Shown here: positions 1 through 8,967 of the stretch, piece by piece
Position numbering within the stretch: position 1 is the first letter of the stretch
How the letters are laid out: the number at the start of each line of letters is the position of its first letter
Assembly (NCBI GenBank): GCA_964369845.1
Contig: CAYJFJ010000008.1
Coordinates: forward strand, 1 to 50,215
Length of the DNA: 50,215 nucleotides
Origin: CAKOSP01 sp964369845
GTDB taxonomy: Bacteria; Bacillota_I; Bacilli_A; RF39; UBA660
Direction: 5' to 3'
Made by a program: the position numbers and the translations under genes
The notes under the pieces: model-generated
The model's database searches: none
The model's input: the letters and a program-made list of their open reading frames with translations, nothing else
Told to the model about the DNA's origin: nothing

Positions 1-680
1 GTTGAAGTCGTATCCATTTCATTTTTCATTTCAAACATAATAGATATAAATTCTGTTCCACTATCTGTAAAATCCTTAAAAATATAATCACCTTTACTAC
101 CGGTCTTAGAATCATTATCCTTTTCAAAATAAGCATTAGAAAATCCCATAGACCTTAATTTATTAAATTCAACTTCGCAGTGTTGTTCTAAAGATTCACC
201 AAGCATTTTTGTAGATAATTTTGTTTTCAAATCTTTATAAAAATCTATAGTATGATCTTTTTCTTTTAATTTATATTCGTAAGACTCTTTTAAAGATTTA
301 ACTGTTAGTTCATTATTAGTTTTAAATAAATCTATCTCATTTTTAAGTTTATTAATAACTATATCTTTTTCATTAATCAAATCTTTTTGTTTATATTCAG
401 CATCTCTAACAGCATTAACTTTATCATTTTCAAGTTTATCAAGTTTACTTTTTAAAGATTCAATTTGACTCTTAGACTCTACTAAACTTTCAGTTAATTG
501 TTTTTCATAATTTAACTTTGTGATTTTTAGTTCATTATCTTTGTTACTTTCTAAAAAAGAAATTCTAGAATCCAATTCTTTTCTAAACTCCTCGTTTTTA
601 ACTTGATTAACAATATCTAAGTAATCTGATTCATCTACCTTAAATTTTTCTCCACATTTTGGACATTTTATTTCGTTCAT
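1..680 (-). CDS. DUF2130 domain protein (C-terminus cut by window edge)
   Basis: The first 226 residues of a protein that runs off the left edge. It starts MNEIKCPKCGEKF with one CxxC knuckle (C6, C9). A long Lys/Glu/Asn-rich coiled coil follows to about residue 140. Then comes the DUF2130 core: KMLGESLEQHCE, FEKDND, GSKGDYIF, and the conserved SIMFEMKNEMDTT stretch at the cut. The family (COG4487) has a nuclease-like acidic core after a coiled coil, but its function is not established. A GGAGG Shine-Dalgarno lies 6 nt before the ATG. It follows the SNF2 helicase gene on the same strand with a 37-base gap that holds its own -10 box. Family call is confident; function unknown. Confidence 0.85.
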   Translation of the reverse strand, partial: MNEIKCPKCGEKFKVDESDYLDIVNQVKNEEFRKELDSRISFLESNKDNELKITKLNYEKQLTESLVESKSQIESLKSKLDKLENDKVNAVRDAEYKQKDLINEKDIVINKLKNEIDLFKTNNELTVKSLKESYEYKLKEKDHTIDFYKDLKTKLSTKMLGESLEQHCEVEFNKLRSMGFSNAYFEKDNDSKTGSKGDYIFKDFTDSGTEFISIMFEMKNEMDTTS

Positions 681-703
681 TTAAGCCTCCATATACATAA
701 AAT

Positions 704-709
704 ATTATA
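704..709 (-). promoter_or_regulatory. Extended -10 promoter for the DUF2130 gene
   Basis: On the minus strand this reads TGTTATAAT, a perfect TATAAT with the extended TGn, about 24 bases before the start codon and just past the helicase stop. No clear -35 box is seen. Confidence 0.5.
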
Positions 710-717
710 ACATATTT

Positions 718-3700
718 TTAATCAACAAAAGAAAACAAATTTTGAATATCATTTTCATTTAAGGAAGAAAATGTTAAATCCTCTGTACTATCAATTAAAG
801 TATCATTTAATATTTTCTTTTTATTTTGAAGATCTATAATTTTCTCTTCAATTGTTCCTGTACAAACTAATTTAATTACTTCAACATTATTTCTTTGACC
901 TATTCTATGAGCTCTATCCGTAGCTTGATTTTCAACTTGAGGATTCCACCATAAATCATAATGTATAACTACATCAGCACTAGTTAAATTAAGTCCAGTT
1001 CCACCCGCTTTTAAAGTAATTAAAAACACGTTCGTATTATCTTTATTAAATGAATCAACTAAAGTAGATCTTTCTTTAGAAGTAACTGATCCATCTATAG
1101 TATAATTAGTAATATTTTCTTCGTCTAAAATTTTCTTCAAATTAGCTAAAGCAGACCTAAAAGAAGTAAAGAGTAAAACTTTATGTCCATTTTCAATATA
1201 AGCCTTCAAAAGTTTAATAACTTCAGTAGTTTTAATACTCTCATCAGTATAATTATCAAATACTAAAGAAGGATCAACACATATTTGTCTAAGTCTAGTT
1301 AAAAGTTGTAAAATCTTGAATTGTGATTTCATAAACCCATCAGTTTTAACAAGATTATCGTATTCTTCCTTTGTTTTTTTAACTTGCATTGCATATAATT
1401 TCTTTTGACTTTCAGGAAGTTCTAAGTAAATAACATTTTCCATTTTTTCTGGTAAATCATTTAATACATCTTTTTTCTTACGTCTTAAAATAAATGGATT
1501 AATAAGTTTAGATAAATTCATAAGTTTATCATGCGCTTCATCAGTTATATCTTTAAACATAAATTTATCTTGAAATTTATTTAAGGTATTTAAGTAACCA
1601 GGCATAATAAAATCAAATATACTCCATACTTCTAAAATAGAATTTTCAACAGGAGTACCAGTTAATGCAATTTTAACATTAGCATTAACAGATTTTAAAG
1701 CTTTAGATATTCCTGCTTTAGGATTTTTTATATTTTGCGCCTCATCAATAATAATTAAATCAAAATGCTTTGAATCATACTCAAGAGAATCTTGTCTAAG
1801 CATTCCATAAGTAGTCAAAAATATATTAGAATCATTTTTCAATTTAGTTAATCTTTCGTCTTTACTTCCAACAAGAAGAGTATACTTAAGTTCTTTAGCA
1901 AATTTAACAAACTCATTAGCCCAGTTATACACTAGAGCTGTAGGTGTAACAACTAAAATTTTTGCATTAGGTTTTTCTTTTAAAACTTGTTTGAAAAAAC
2001 ATATAGTTTGCAAAGTTTTACCAAGACCCATTTCATCAGCTAAAATACCTCCAAATTCAGTTTTATATATGTTATATAACCACTTGACACCATCTTTTTG
2101 ATAATCTCTAAGTATATTAGAATCATTTGAATCTAACTTTATATCTACATTTTTAAATTCGTTAAAATTATTAATAAATTTTTTAAAACTATTATCAGTA
2201 GATATAATATTATAATTACTAACAGAATCTAAATAAAGAGCTCTGTATTTAGGTATAAAACCTTGAGAAGACGTTATATCAAGAGAATTCATAACATTCA
2301 TTAAATCTTTTAAATCAGAAGATTCAGTATTAATTAAGTTTCCATTTTTAAGCTTATGATATTTCTTTTTAAGTTTTAAACTAGAAAATAAAGCTTCGAG
2401 TTCACTATCGCTTATACCATCTATTTTAAAATCATATGCTAAAATATTATCAGAACCCATAGAAAATTGAGAAGTAATAGTAGGAATTTTAACTAAACTT
2501 CTATCACTACAATTAGTACTAGTAAATACTTCATACATTTCATTTAACTGAAAAAGTCCAGTTTCGAAAAATTCACCAATTTCATATAAAGTATCAATAA
2601 TAAATTTATTGTTTTTTTGAATGAAACCAAAATTTAAAATATCAGTTACGACACTACATTCAAAATCATCATTTCTAATAACTTTATCTTCAGCAAAATA
2701 ATTAATTTCACTATTACCATATACAAAAATTAAATCTAAAATTACATCTTCATCATAATCAACAAATATTTTAACCTTTGGAGTTATAACTTGAAAATCA
2801 TCAATAATATTTTCATCAATATTAATATTTAAGAAATCTTTTCTTATTTTTTTATTTAAAATTTGCGAATTTTCTTTATTTAAAGTAATAGAACTTTGTT
2901 TAGAATTTTTTAGCATCTTAATAATAGAAGAAACATTTTCAGGAATTTTAAATAATTTATTGTCATAATAAAAGTTACAATCATCTGTTAAAAAGTTAAA
3001 ACTTGCATAATCAAAATTAAAAGAAAAATCAAAATCATTAACTTTAGCAAGAGATAATTCTATTGGATTATATAATTCATATCCTTGTGAATAACCATGG
3101 TTATTCACATAAAAAAGTTTATTTGGAAACTGATTTAAAATACACTCAAAACGATTATAATCTAAATTAACAGCTTTATAATCATCATAATTAAAAAGCT
3201 TCAAATAATCAGAATATAAATTTATTAAAGCTCTATCTTCATCACTTAATATATGTAAATTGGTATCATAAGTAAAATAGTTTCCAAAATCAACTTTACC
3301 TACACCATGGTCTATAACAGAAATTAGTGACCAAATTTTATTACCAACTAAATAATCTTTTTCTATACCTATTTTAAGTTTAAAGTTAACACCATTTCTC
3401 AAAAAATCAAAAACTGGAGTTAACTTAACAATAATTTTTTTATTTTCTGCATCTTTATTAATTAAAGAATTGAAAATTAACAAAGAAGTATCCTTTTCTA
3501 ATTTTTCTTCTTCATCATAAGCACCTTCAAAATAAACAGCTAGTGCTAGACCAATATGTTTACATTTTTTAGTTCTTTTAAAAACATTACAAGTACAAGA
3601 AGTATTCATAACGTTTTTATCTATAGATAAAGTCATAACATCAAAATTTTCAGAATTAACATTAACCGAATATATTTCTTCTAAATGACCATCAAGTTCA

Positions 3701-3813
3701 GTTTCGAAAACTTTCTTTATATTTGAAGCACTTAACTTTAAAGTTTCATCAAGTATATAACTACCTAAAAATTTCTCTAATTTTCTATATGAATATGACT
3801 CTACTATTAACAT
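718..3813 (-). CDS. SNF2-family helicase with SWIM zinc finger
   Basis: A 1031-residue DEAD/DEAH-type ATP-driven DNA translocase. Residues 73-86 form a SWIM zinc finger (CTC then CKH: C73, C75, C84, H86). Residues about 100-560 are the divergent SNF2-associated region. The ATPase follows: Walker A DEMGLGKT near 590-600, the DEAQ box near 688, a TGTPVENS motif, and a C-terminal lobe ending in the motif VI string AHRIGQR near 966. This is the usual bacterial architecture of SWIM-SNF2 proteins, thought to remodel protein-DNA or RNA polymerase complexes (compare RapA/HepA). The start is supported by AAAGGGA 5 nt upstream. The Cys/His set and all helicase motifs are intact. The exact substrate cannot be told. 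Confidence 0.93.
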   Translation of the reverse strand: MLIVESYSYRKLEKFLGSYILDETLKLSASNIKKVFETELDGHLEEIYSVNVNSENFDVMTLSIDKNVMNTSCTCNVFKRTKKCKHIGLALAVYFEGAYDEEEKLEKDTSLLIFNSLINKDAENKKIIVKLTPVFDFLRNGVNFKLKIGIEKDYLVGNKIWSLISVIDHGVGKVDFGNYFTYDTNLHILSDEDRALINLYSDYLKLFNYDDYKAVNLDYNRFECILNQFPNKLFYVNNHGYSQGYELYNPIELSLAKVNDFDFSFNFDYASFNFLTDDCNFYYDNKLFKIPENVSSIIKMLKNSKQSSITLNKENSQILNKKIRKDFLNINIDENIIDDFQVITPKVKIFVDYDEDVILDLIFVYGNSEINYFAEDKVIRNDDFECSVVTDILNFGFIQKNNKFIIDTLYEIGEFFETGLFQLNEMYEVFTSTNCSDRSLVKIPTITSQFSMGSDNILAYDFKIDGISDSELEALFSSLKLKKKYHKLKNGNLINTESSDLKDLMNVMNSLDITSSQGFIPKYRALYLDSVSNYNIISTDNSFKKFINNFNEFKNVDIKLDSNDSNILRDYQKDGVKWLYNIYKTEFGGILADEMGLGKTLQTICFFKQVLKEKPNAKILVVTPTALVYNWANEFVKFAKELKYTLLVGSKDERLTKLKNDSNIFLTTYGMLRQDSLEYDSKHFDLIIIDEAQNIKNPKAGISKALKSVNANVKIALTGTPVENSILEVWSIFDFIMPGYLNTLNKFQDKFMFKDITDEAHDKLMNLSKLINPFILRRKKKDVLNDLPEKMENVIYLELPESQKKLYAMQVKKTKEEYDNLVKTDGFMKSQFKILQLLTRLRQICVDPSLVFDNYTDESIKTTEVIKLLKAYIENGHKVLLFTSFRSALANLKKILDEENITNYTIDGSVTSKERSTLVDSFNKDNTNVFLITLKAGGTGLNLTSADVVIHYDLWWNPQVENQATDRAHRIGQRNNVEVIKLVCTGTIEEKIIDLQNKKKILNDTLIDSTEDLTFSSLNENDIQNLFSFVD

Positions 3814-3885
3814 ACAATCCCTTTTCTTTCGAATACTATATTAACACATTTAGCATTTTTAGTAAACAAATAAAAAGGAAATATA

Positions 3886-4923
3886 TTACTTAATATCCCC
3901 CTTAATTGAAATAGCTATTTCAAGTTTTTCTTTAAGCATTTGCTCTAATAAAGTTAGATTCATTATAGTTTTGCTTACTGAATTATTCACCTCTATTAAA
4001 TCTTTATTACATTCACTCATTTCGATAGCAGATTTTATTTTTTCACTTTCACAAATAATTAATTTAGCTATTGCTTTTTCAATTAACGCTATACTTCTGA
4101 CAACTTCACAAAGAGATCCATCAAGATCACAAGGAATATCAGGACATTCAATATCAACGCGACATTCGCTATTTAAAATAATTTGACAACAAGAGCAGTA
4201 TTTACTATAAGTTGTTTTGTTTTTATCAAAATAATAAAAATATTGGAAATCGTGATTTCTAATGGCTAAAATACCTAAATATTTACACGTACATAATATA
4301 TTAGTAGGAACAATATCATCATCTATGTATTTTTCATTTACTAAGTTGCCACTAGCAGTTAGCTTTGCTGCAAAAACTGAATTATTATATCCATATACTA
4401 CTATAATATTGTTATCACAAAAGCCTATAGTAAATATCTTATACTTTGACTTTGAAACGTTAGGAACTTTTTGACAACAAACATTTGCAGAATGATTAAC
4501 ATTTGGAAATAAAAACTCATTTTTTATAAAATCACCATTAATATTTACCGAAAAAATTTTATCACAGTGAGCTATGTAAAGCTTAGAAAAATCTTTATCA
4601 TAGGCAATACCTTTTATTTGTTGTTTGTATTTAGTGCTAGGTAAATTCAAATTAATTTTATCAATAATTTCAAAAGAAGAATTTAATACAAAAACAGCAT
4701 CATCAACACCGTTTTTTGTAACCAGGTAACTACAGTTACTACATTCAGTAAAACTAGTATATTCGGTAATAAGAACATTATCACAATAAAATTTCAATTC
4801 ACAATCTCTAGTACTTAAACACAAAGATGAAAAAAGTTCTTTTTTTGGAGAATATAAATCGTTTGCATAACTATTAATTTCAGAATTTCTATCGGAAAAT
4901 GAACAAGTATTTTTTTCTTTCAT
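3886..4923 (-). CDS. Cys-rich propeller-like protein with C-terminal helical module
   Basis: Unrecognised protein of 345 residues. It has no signal peptide or membrane segment. It is unusually rich in Cys, with clusters such as CSNC, VCCQK, CTC and CSCC. The middle has repeated strand patterns (VLNSSFEIIDKI; LYIAHCDKIFSVNINGDF) that suggest NHL/WD-like beta-propeller blades. The last 70 residues are helical and match the N-terminal part of the divergent neighbour at 5027 (CESEKIKSAIE against VEAEKIKYVTS; VNNSVSKTIMNLTLLE against TNKSVEKMINAITKLE). High Cys content and the spore genes elsewhere fit a spore-coat or exosporium role, but that is inference. Start: GTGATG upstream pairs with the 16S tail and places the start at 4923; a GTG at 4932 is the alternative. 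Confidence 0.6.
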   Translation of the reverse strand: MKEKNTCSFSDRNSEINSYANDLYSPKKELFSSLCLSTRDCELKFYCDNVLITEYTSFTECSNCSYLVTKNGVDDAVFVLNSSFEIIDKINLNLPSTKYKQQIKGIAYDKDFSKLYIAHCDKIFSVNINGDFIKNEFLFPNVNHSANVCCQKVPNVSKSKYKIFTIGFCDNNIIVVYGYNNSVFAAKLTASGNLVNEKYIDDDIVPTNILCTCKYLGILAIRNHDFQYFYYFDKNKTTYSKYCSCCQIILNSECRVDIECPDIPCDLDGSLCEVVRSIALIEKAIAKLIICESEKIKSAIEMSECNKDLIEVNNSVSKTIMNLTLLEQMLKEKLEIAISIKGDIK

Positions 4924-5026
4924 AAACATCACTGTTTTATATTATTCGAAAAAAAACAAAATGTTCTTAGGCATAAAAACAATCAATAATCATTTTTATG
5001 AATAAAATAAAATGAAAGGAGAAAAA

Positions 5027-5596
5027 ATGAACGAATCAATTTATAGTGGAACTAGATGTGATGCAATATCAGAAATAATCTCATCAGTTGCAAAAGAACA
5101 AAGTGGACTTGCAAGTATTTTATCAGTTGAAGCAGAAAAAATAAAATATGTTACTTCTAAAGCAGAAAGTACACAAGATATTTTAGATACAAATAAATCA
5201 GTAGAAAAAATGATTAATGCTATTACAAAATTAGAAGTAATTTTAGCAAGCAAATTAGAACTATTTAACGAATGTTTATGTGAAAACTGTTATGAAAAAC
5301 AAGGTTATTCAATATTATCACTTACAGTAGAAAGTGAAAATGGTGGTAGAGTTGAGCGAGATGACGATTTAAAAGTATTTAGATACTACCCAGGAACTAC
5401 TGGAACAACAATAAAATTTATAACAGAACCAGAAACATTAGTAACATATAAAAGTGGAATGCCAGTAGGATTAAAATACGATAGTAACAAATTGTATATT
5501 CCAGACAGTTATAACTGGGGGCAAACTCATAGTATGATTTTCACAGTAGGAGAAGGAGCTACAGCTTACGACATCGTACTAATGAACATGATATAG
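5027..5596 (+). CDS. Protein with N-terminal helical module shared with divergent neighbour
   Basis: A 189-residue protein of unknown function. Residues 1-80 are a helical module (AISEIISSVAKEQ, then VEAEKIKYV, then NKSVEKMI and LEVILASKLELF) matching the C-terminus of the divergent gene at 3886. A CLCENC pair follows at about 84-89. Residues about 95-189 look like a small beta-sandwich with alternating hydrophobic residues, ending VGEGATAYDIVLMNMI. There is no signal peptide. The start at 5027 is chosen because AAAGGAG lies 6 nt upstream; the in-frame ATG at 5012 overlaps that Shine-Dalgarno. The next gene follows 33 bases later on the same strand, so the two are probably co-transcribed. Surface or spore-coat location is only inferred. 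Confidence 0.6.
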   Translation: MNESIYSGTRCDAISEIISSVAKEQSGLASILSVEAEKIKYVTSKAESTQDILDTNKSVEKMINAITKLEVILASKLELFNECLCENCYEKQGYSILSLTVESENGGRVERDDDLKVFRYYPGTTGTTIKFITEPETLVTYKSGMPVGLKYDSNKLYIPDSYNWGQTHSMIFTVGEGATAYDIVLMNMI

Positions 5597-5629
5597 ATTC
5601 AAGATATCTAAAAAAGGGAGGGATAAATT

Positions 5630-6487
5630 TTGAATCAAAAAGACATATATACGTTAAATTACTCGGATGAAATCAGTTTAACGGAATTACAAGAACATTA
5701 TCAGGAGATTGAACTAGAGTTAACACCCGAGGTAAATACCAGTACAATCAGTGGTAAAGTTGAAGATTCAACAGGAACAGAAGTTGAAAATGCAACTGTT
5801 AAATTATTCGACACTGAATTCAATCCGATAAAACATACAATGACAAATGAAGAAGGTAATTATTCATTTCAAAATGTACCAAGAGGAGACTATATAGTAT
5901 ATGCAGTTAAAGATGGATATTCAATGTCTCTTAAAAGACCATTATCATATGCAGGAGCAGATTTAGCGCTAGCAGAATTAATTATTGCACAAGATGCAAC
6001 ATATATAAAAGGGAATGTATATGGACATGTATACGATGACCACGGTAATGCTTTTGACGGAGCAATCGTAAGAATTACAAATGCATCAAATGTAATTATA
6101 TCAGAAACAGTAACAGCAACAGACGGAGAATTTATTTTTAATAAAATTGATGCTGGTATTTATACATTAACAGCATTTGCAGATGATTATATAGTTTATA
6201 CACCATACACAGTTGAAGTAGTTGATGGAACAAACACAGAAGAAAATATTAACCTAAATAAAGTAGCAGCAGCAAAAGAAGGAACAATTAACGGTGTAGT
6301 TTATAACAAAAGTAGAATACCAATACCAAATGCAGTAGTAGGACTATACGAATCAATTGGAGAAGGAGAAGAAAAAGCTCTTAAACTACGTAAAACTTGT
6401 AGAACAAATAGTGAAGGAAGATATTTCTTTGGAGTTGTTCCAGAAGGTAAATGGGTAGTAAAAGCTAAATCCACTGCAAGCATATAA
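5630..6487 (+). CDS. Three-repeat carboxypeptidase-regulatory-like (prealbumin fold) protein
   Basis: A 285-residue protein made of three tandem beta-sandwich repeats of the CarboxypepD_reg/SpaA type, at about 38-125, 126-215 and 216-285. Each carries the signature pattern: GxVxD, then A(T/I/V)Vxl, then T(N/D)xxGxY/FxF, then (V/I)xxGxYxxxA. These domains usually serve as structural modules of surface proteins. There is no signal peptide, LPXTG motif or membrane helix. It therefore may be exported by another route, or be placed on the spore surface from the mother cell. The start is TTG at 5630, set by GGGAGGG 7 nt upstream. It follows the helical-module gene at 5027 on the same strand. Confidence 0.7.
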   Translation: MNQKDIYTLNYSDEISLTELQEHYQEIELELTPEVNTSTISGKVEDSTGTEVENATVKLFDTEFNPIKHTMTNEEGNYSFQNVPRGDYIVYAVKDGYSMSLKRPLSYAGADLALAELIIAQDATYIKGNVYGHVYDDHGNAFDGAIVRITNASNVIISETVTATDGEFIFNKIDAGIYTLTAFADDYIVYTPYTVEVVDGTNTEENINLNKVAAAKEGTINGVVYNKSRIPIPNAVVGLYESIGEGEEKALKLRKTCRTNSEGRYFFGVVPEGKWVVKAKSTASI

Positions 6488-6501
6488 CAAAATTAAAGCA
6501 A

Positions 6502-6529
6502 AAAAAAAAGCATTAAGCAGCTTTTTTTT
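6502..6529. terminator. Bidirectional terminator between convergent genes
   Basis: AAAAAAAAGC, an 8-base loop, then GCTTTTTTTT. It serves the plus gene ending at 6487 and the minus gene ending at 6513. The right arm lies inside the last codons of the minus gene. Confidence 0.7.
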
Positions 6530-6710
6530 CTTGTCCAGAATGATTTTGAGCTTTAGCAGCTTTAATACAATCAGCACATTTTGTTGGTTGATGTAATTTT
6601 CTATCAGCAAACCATTTTTGATGATCAGCAGTAAGCGTCACTTCAGTATTACAAACTTTACAATTAATAACTTTATCAGTAAATTCAATAACTTTATTAT
6701 TATTTTCCAT
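6513..6710 (-). CDS. Small zinc-ribbon protein (zf-trcl type)
   Basis: A 65-residue protein with two CxxC knuckles, CKVC at 18-21 and CADC at 45-48. They are spaced by a region containing TADHQKWFADRKLHQPTK, the pattern of the probable zinc-ribbon family zf-trcl. These small proteins bind one zinc ion and have no established role. The tail is Ala/Lys/Gln rich. AAGGAGGT lies 7 nt before the ATG. It is monocistronic: it is convergent with the repeat protein, and an inverted repeat fills most of its 5' untranslated region. Confidence 0.8.
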   Translation of the reverse strand: MENNNKVIEFTDKVINCKVCNTEVTLTADHQKWFADRKLHQPTKCADCIKAAKAQNHSGQEKKAA

Positions 6711-6726
6711 TTTATTACCTCCTTTT

Positions 6727-6767
6727 ATTTAAATTTTAAAGGCCTGAAAGGTAATAAAAATTTAAAT
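6727..6767 (-). promoter_or_regulatory. 5' UTR hairpin before the zinc-ribbon gene
   Basis: Perfect 11-bp arms ATTTAAATTTT (6727-6737) and its complement (6757-6767) with a 19-base loop. On the minus strand the loop contains TTACCT, which is complementary to the AGGTAA of the Shine-Dalgarno region (AAGGAGGTAA). The transcript from the predicted promoter would begin right at the hairpin. An mRNA-stabilising or start-occluding role is possible. Confidence 0.45.
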
Positions 6768-6774
6768 CAATATT

Positions 6775-6803
6775 ATCTTAACATATATTTCAAATAAAGA
6801 CAA
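6775..6803 (-). promoter_or_regulatory. Promoter for the zinc-ribbon gene
   Basis: Minus-strand -35 TTGTCT (6798-6803), 17-base spacer, -10 TAAGAT (6775-6780) preceded by TGT (extended -10). It predicts a start near 6768. Confidence 0.45.
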
Positions 6804-6876
6804 TAAACTATACATTTATTTACATAAATTAAGATAAAATCAACTAAATATAGTATAATATTATGCAGGAGAAAAA

Positions 6877-7812
6877 ATGATATTATCAATAAGCGAAAGA
6901 ACAGACATAATAAATTATTACACACCATGGTTTTTAAATAGATTAAAAGCTGGTTTTTTAGATGTTAAAAACCCTTACAATAACAAAAGTATAACAAGAA
7001 TAGACTTACACCCTAGCAATATAGACTGTCTAGTATTTTGTTCAAAAAATTACACGCCAATTTTAAAAAGCATTAAAGTTATTGATAAACATTATAAGAT
7101 AATATGTCACTATACTATTACAGCTTATGAAAGTGACTTTGAAGCATACGTTCCGCCAATAGAAGAAAGTATAAAAACACTTGTTACTTTATCAAAAATA
7201 ATTGGTAAAGATAAAGTTACATGGCGATTCGATCCACTCTTTTTAACAGAAAAATATACTATTTCATACATATTAAAGAAATTTGAATATATAGCAAAAA
7301 ATATAAATAAACATATTTACAACTGCATTATAAGTTTAGTAGATCCTTACGAAAAATTTCTATACAATGCAAAAGAAATAATTCCATTCACTGAAAGTGA
7401 TAAAATAAATTTAATAGTAGGAATTAAAAACATAGCAAACAAATATAATATTAAATTACAATCATGTGCAGAAGAATTAGAATATTTAAACATCGCAAGT
7501 GAAGGTTGCACAACTCAAAAAAGATTAGAAGATACATTTAACATTGAATATGAAAAAATACCAGTTGGTAGTAACAGAAAAAACTGTAGGTGCATTAAAA
7601 CGTATGATATAGGTGAATATGACACCTGTCTTAATTCATGTAAATATTGTTATGCAAATGAAACGCTTACTTCTCCACTTAAAAAAAGAAAATTACACAA
7701 TCCATTATCTACAGTTCTAATTGGCGAAATAAAAAACGATGACATTATAAAAGAAAGCAAAGTTAAAGTTTTTAAAGAAAAAAAAGAAAAACAGTTAGTA
7801 TTATTTGACTAA
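6877..7812 (+). CDS. DUF1848 Fe-S protein
   Basis: A 311-residue DUF1848 family protein. It opens with ILSISERTDI, then FxxRLKAGF and NP near 18-32. A DxxVFCSKN segment (family: D-x-x-V-F-W-T-K-N) lies near 51-58. The C-terminus carries the family cluster CRCIKTYDIGEYDTC then CKYCYAN, a Cys-rich motif expected to hold an iron-sulfur cluster. The middle keeps WRFDP. The family is common in bacteria and resembles radical-SAM/TIM-barrel folds; its reaction is unknown. GCAGGAG lies 7 nt upstream of the ATG, and TATAAT at 6854-6859 is the likely -10. It ends convergent with, and overlapping, the gene at 7809. Confidence 0.85.
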   Translation: MILSISERTDIINYYTPWFLNRLKAGFLDVKNPYNNKSITRIDLHPSNIDCLVFCSKNYTPILKSIKVIDKHYKIICHYTITAYESDFEAYVPPIEESIKTLVTLSKIIGKDKVTWRFDPLFLTEKYTISYILKKFEYIAKNINKHIYNCIISLVDPYEKFLYNAKEIIPFTESDKINLIVGIKNIANKYNIKLQSCAEELEYLNIASEGCTTQKRLEDTFNIEYEKIPVGSNRKNCRCIKTYDIGEYDTCLNSCKYCYANETLTSPLKKRKLHNPLSTVLIGEIKNDDIIKESKVKVFKEKKEKQLVLFD

Positions 7813-7820
7813 CTGTTTTT
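7787..7820. terminator. Perfect 13-bp terminator inside both convergent coding ends
   Basis: AAAAACAGTTAGT (7787-7799), an 8-base loop, and the exact complement (7808-7820) ending in a T run. The arms are also the last codons of the DUF1848 gene and of the opposite membrane-protein gene. Confidence 0.85.
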
Positions 7821-8945
7821 AAGTTCCTCACATTTTTCAATATTACTAACAACTCTAGTTTCCAAATTTTCTTCATATATATCAGAATATTTAAAATACA
7901 TAACTGACGTTGACAAATTCGAAGTTGAATCAGTAAGAGTCAAGTTAATAGAATTGAAATTAACATCTAATTCTTTTTTTATTTGAACTAAGTATTCGCT
8001 TATTTTTTTAGAAGAAATATCATCACTTTCAATTTCAACAGTTAATAATCCATAATTCTTACCTAATTCATTCATATCATAATTGTAATTATAAATTAAA
8101 TCACTATATAAAAGTCCAAAGATGTTATCAATATAAATTTGCTCAGAAGAATAATCATTTGTTAAAAGTTCACCACTCATAATATTATCTTCTTTATACA
8201 AAGAAGTTGTTTCAAAAGATTTATTAACATACTTAGCGTACTCTTCATTAATTCTATCATAGACAGTAATTTTTTTTTCAACGTTAGAATAATTATCACT
8301 TATAAGTTTTCCAGTCATTGAATATTCTCTTTCAAAATGAAAATCAATATTAATTTCAGATTTATAATAAACAACATAACTATTGCTATCAGATACATAA
8401 TCAACTAAATCTATATAAAAGTCTGTTTCTTCATGATTTTCGAATAAATAATCTTGAGCTTTATTAGTAGCAATTAATCTCGATATAGGATTTCCCACTA
8501 ACACATTAGACCCATGAATAACACCAACTGTTAAAATAGAAATTATAAATATTAAAATAACTTTACTAATCATGTTTTTATTTTCTTTATCGAAAACATT
8601 ATAAACTAAATACCCTATAGTAGTCCCTATTAATGTTAATAATACGAAAAATGATGTAGTTACTGCAGATGCATAAATAATCATTATAATATCCTTAATT
8701 GAAAGTAAAATCATATAATCTACAAATAAAGATGTAAATGAGAATGCAAAAACAAAAAGAGAACCTAAATAAAAATTTGCAGCAAATATATAAAAAGATA
8801 AAAAACCTATAATTGGATATAACAAAATATTGTAATAAACTAGTGGCGTTAAAGACAAATAACTACTTAGCACAAGTAAAAACAATAAAATTATAAATAA
8901 TGACTTCCTTAATATAACATTATCCTCAAAATTTTTAGTCATCAT
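7809..8945 (-). CDS. Membrane protein with extracytoplasmic C-terminal domain, unknown
   Basis: A 378-residue protein not recognised as a named family. Residues about 15-150 hold five or six hydrophobic helices, including FIILLFLLVLSSYLSLTPLV and VILIFIISILTVGVIHG. Residues about 170-378 are polar with alternating strands and many Asp/Tyr/Ser (YVVYYKSEINIDFHFERE), consistent with a domain on the outer face of the membrane. The start at 8945 is set by GGTGAG 5 nt upstream; the GTG at 8954 lies inside that Shine-Dalgarno. It has its own good promoter and is probably monocistronic. Its stop overlaps the stop of the opposite DUF1848 gene. Confidence 0.65.
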   Translation of the reverse strand: MMTKNFEDNVILRKSLFIILLFLLVLSSYLSLTPLVYYNILLYPIIGFLSFYIFAANFYLGSLFVFAFSFTSLFVDYMILLSIKDIIMIIYASAVTTSFFVLLTLIGTTIGYLVYNVFDKENKNMISKVILIFIISILTVGVIHGSNVLVGNPISRLIATNKAQDYLFENHEETDFYIDLVDYVSDSNSYVVYYKSEINIDFHFEREYSMTGKLISDNYSNVEKKITVYDRINEEYAKYVNKSFETTSLYKEDNIMSGELLTNDYSSEQIYIDNIFGLLYSDLIYNYNYDMNELGKNYGLLTVEIESDDISSKKISEYLVQIKKELDVNFNSINLTLTDSTSNLSTSVMYFKYSDIYEENLETRVVSNIEKCEELKNS

Positions 8946-8967
8946 ACTACTCACCTATCCTAATAAA

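Noticed and set aside
4938..4964. Sigma-K-like AC-N16-AATAATATA before the Cys-rich gene
   Set aside because: The invariant C of CATAnnnTA is missing and such AT-rich strings are frequent by chance here.
5012..5026. Upstream ATG for the gene starting at 5027
   Set aside because: It lies across the AAAGGAG Shine-Dalgarno of the later ATG and has no site of its own.
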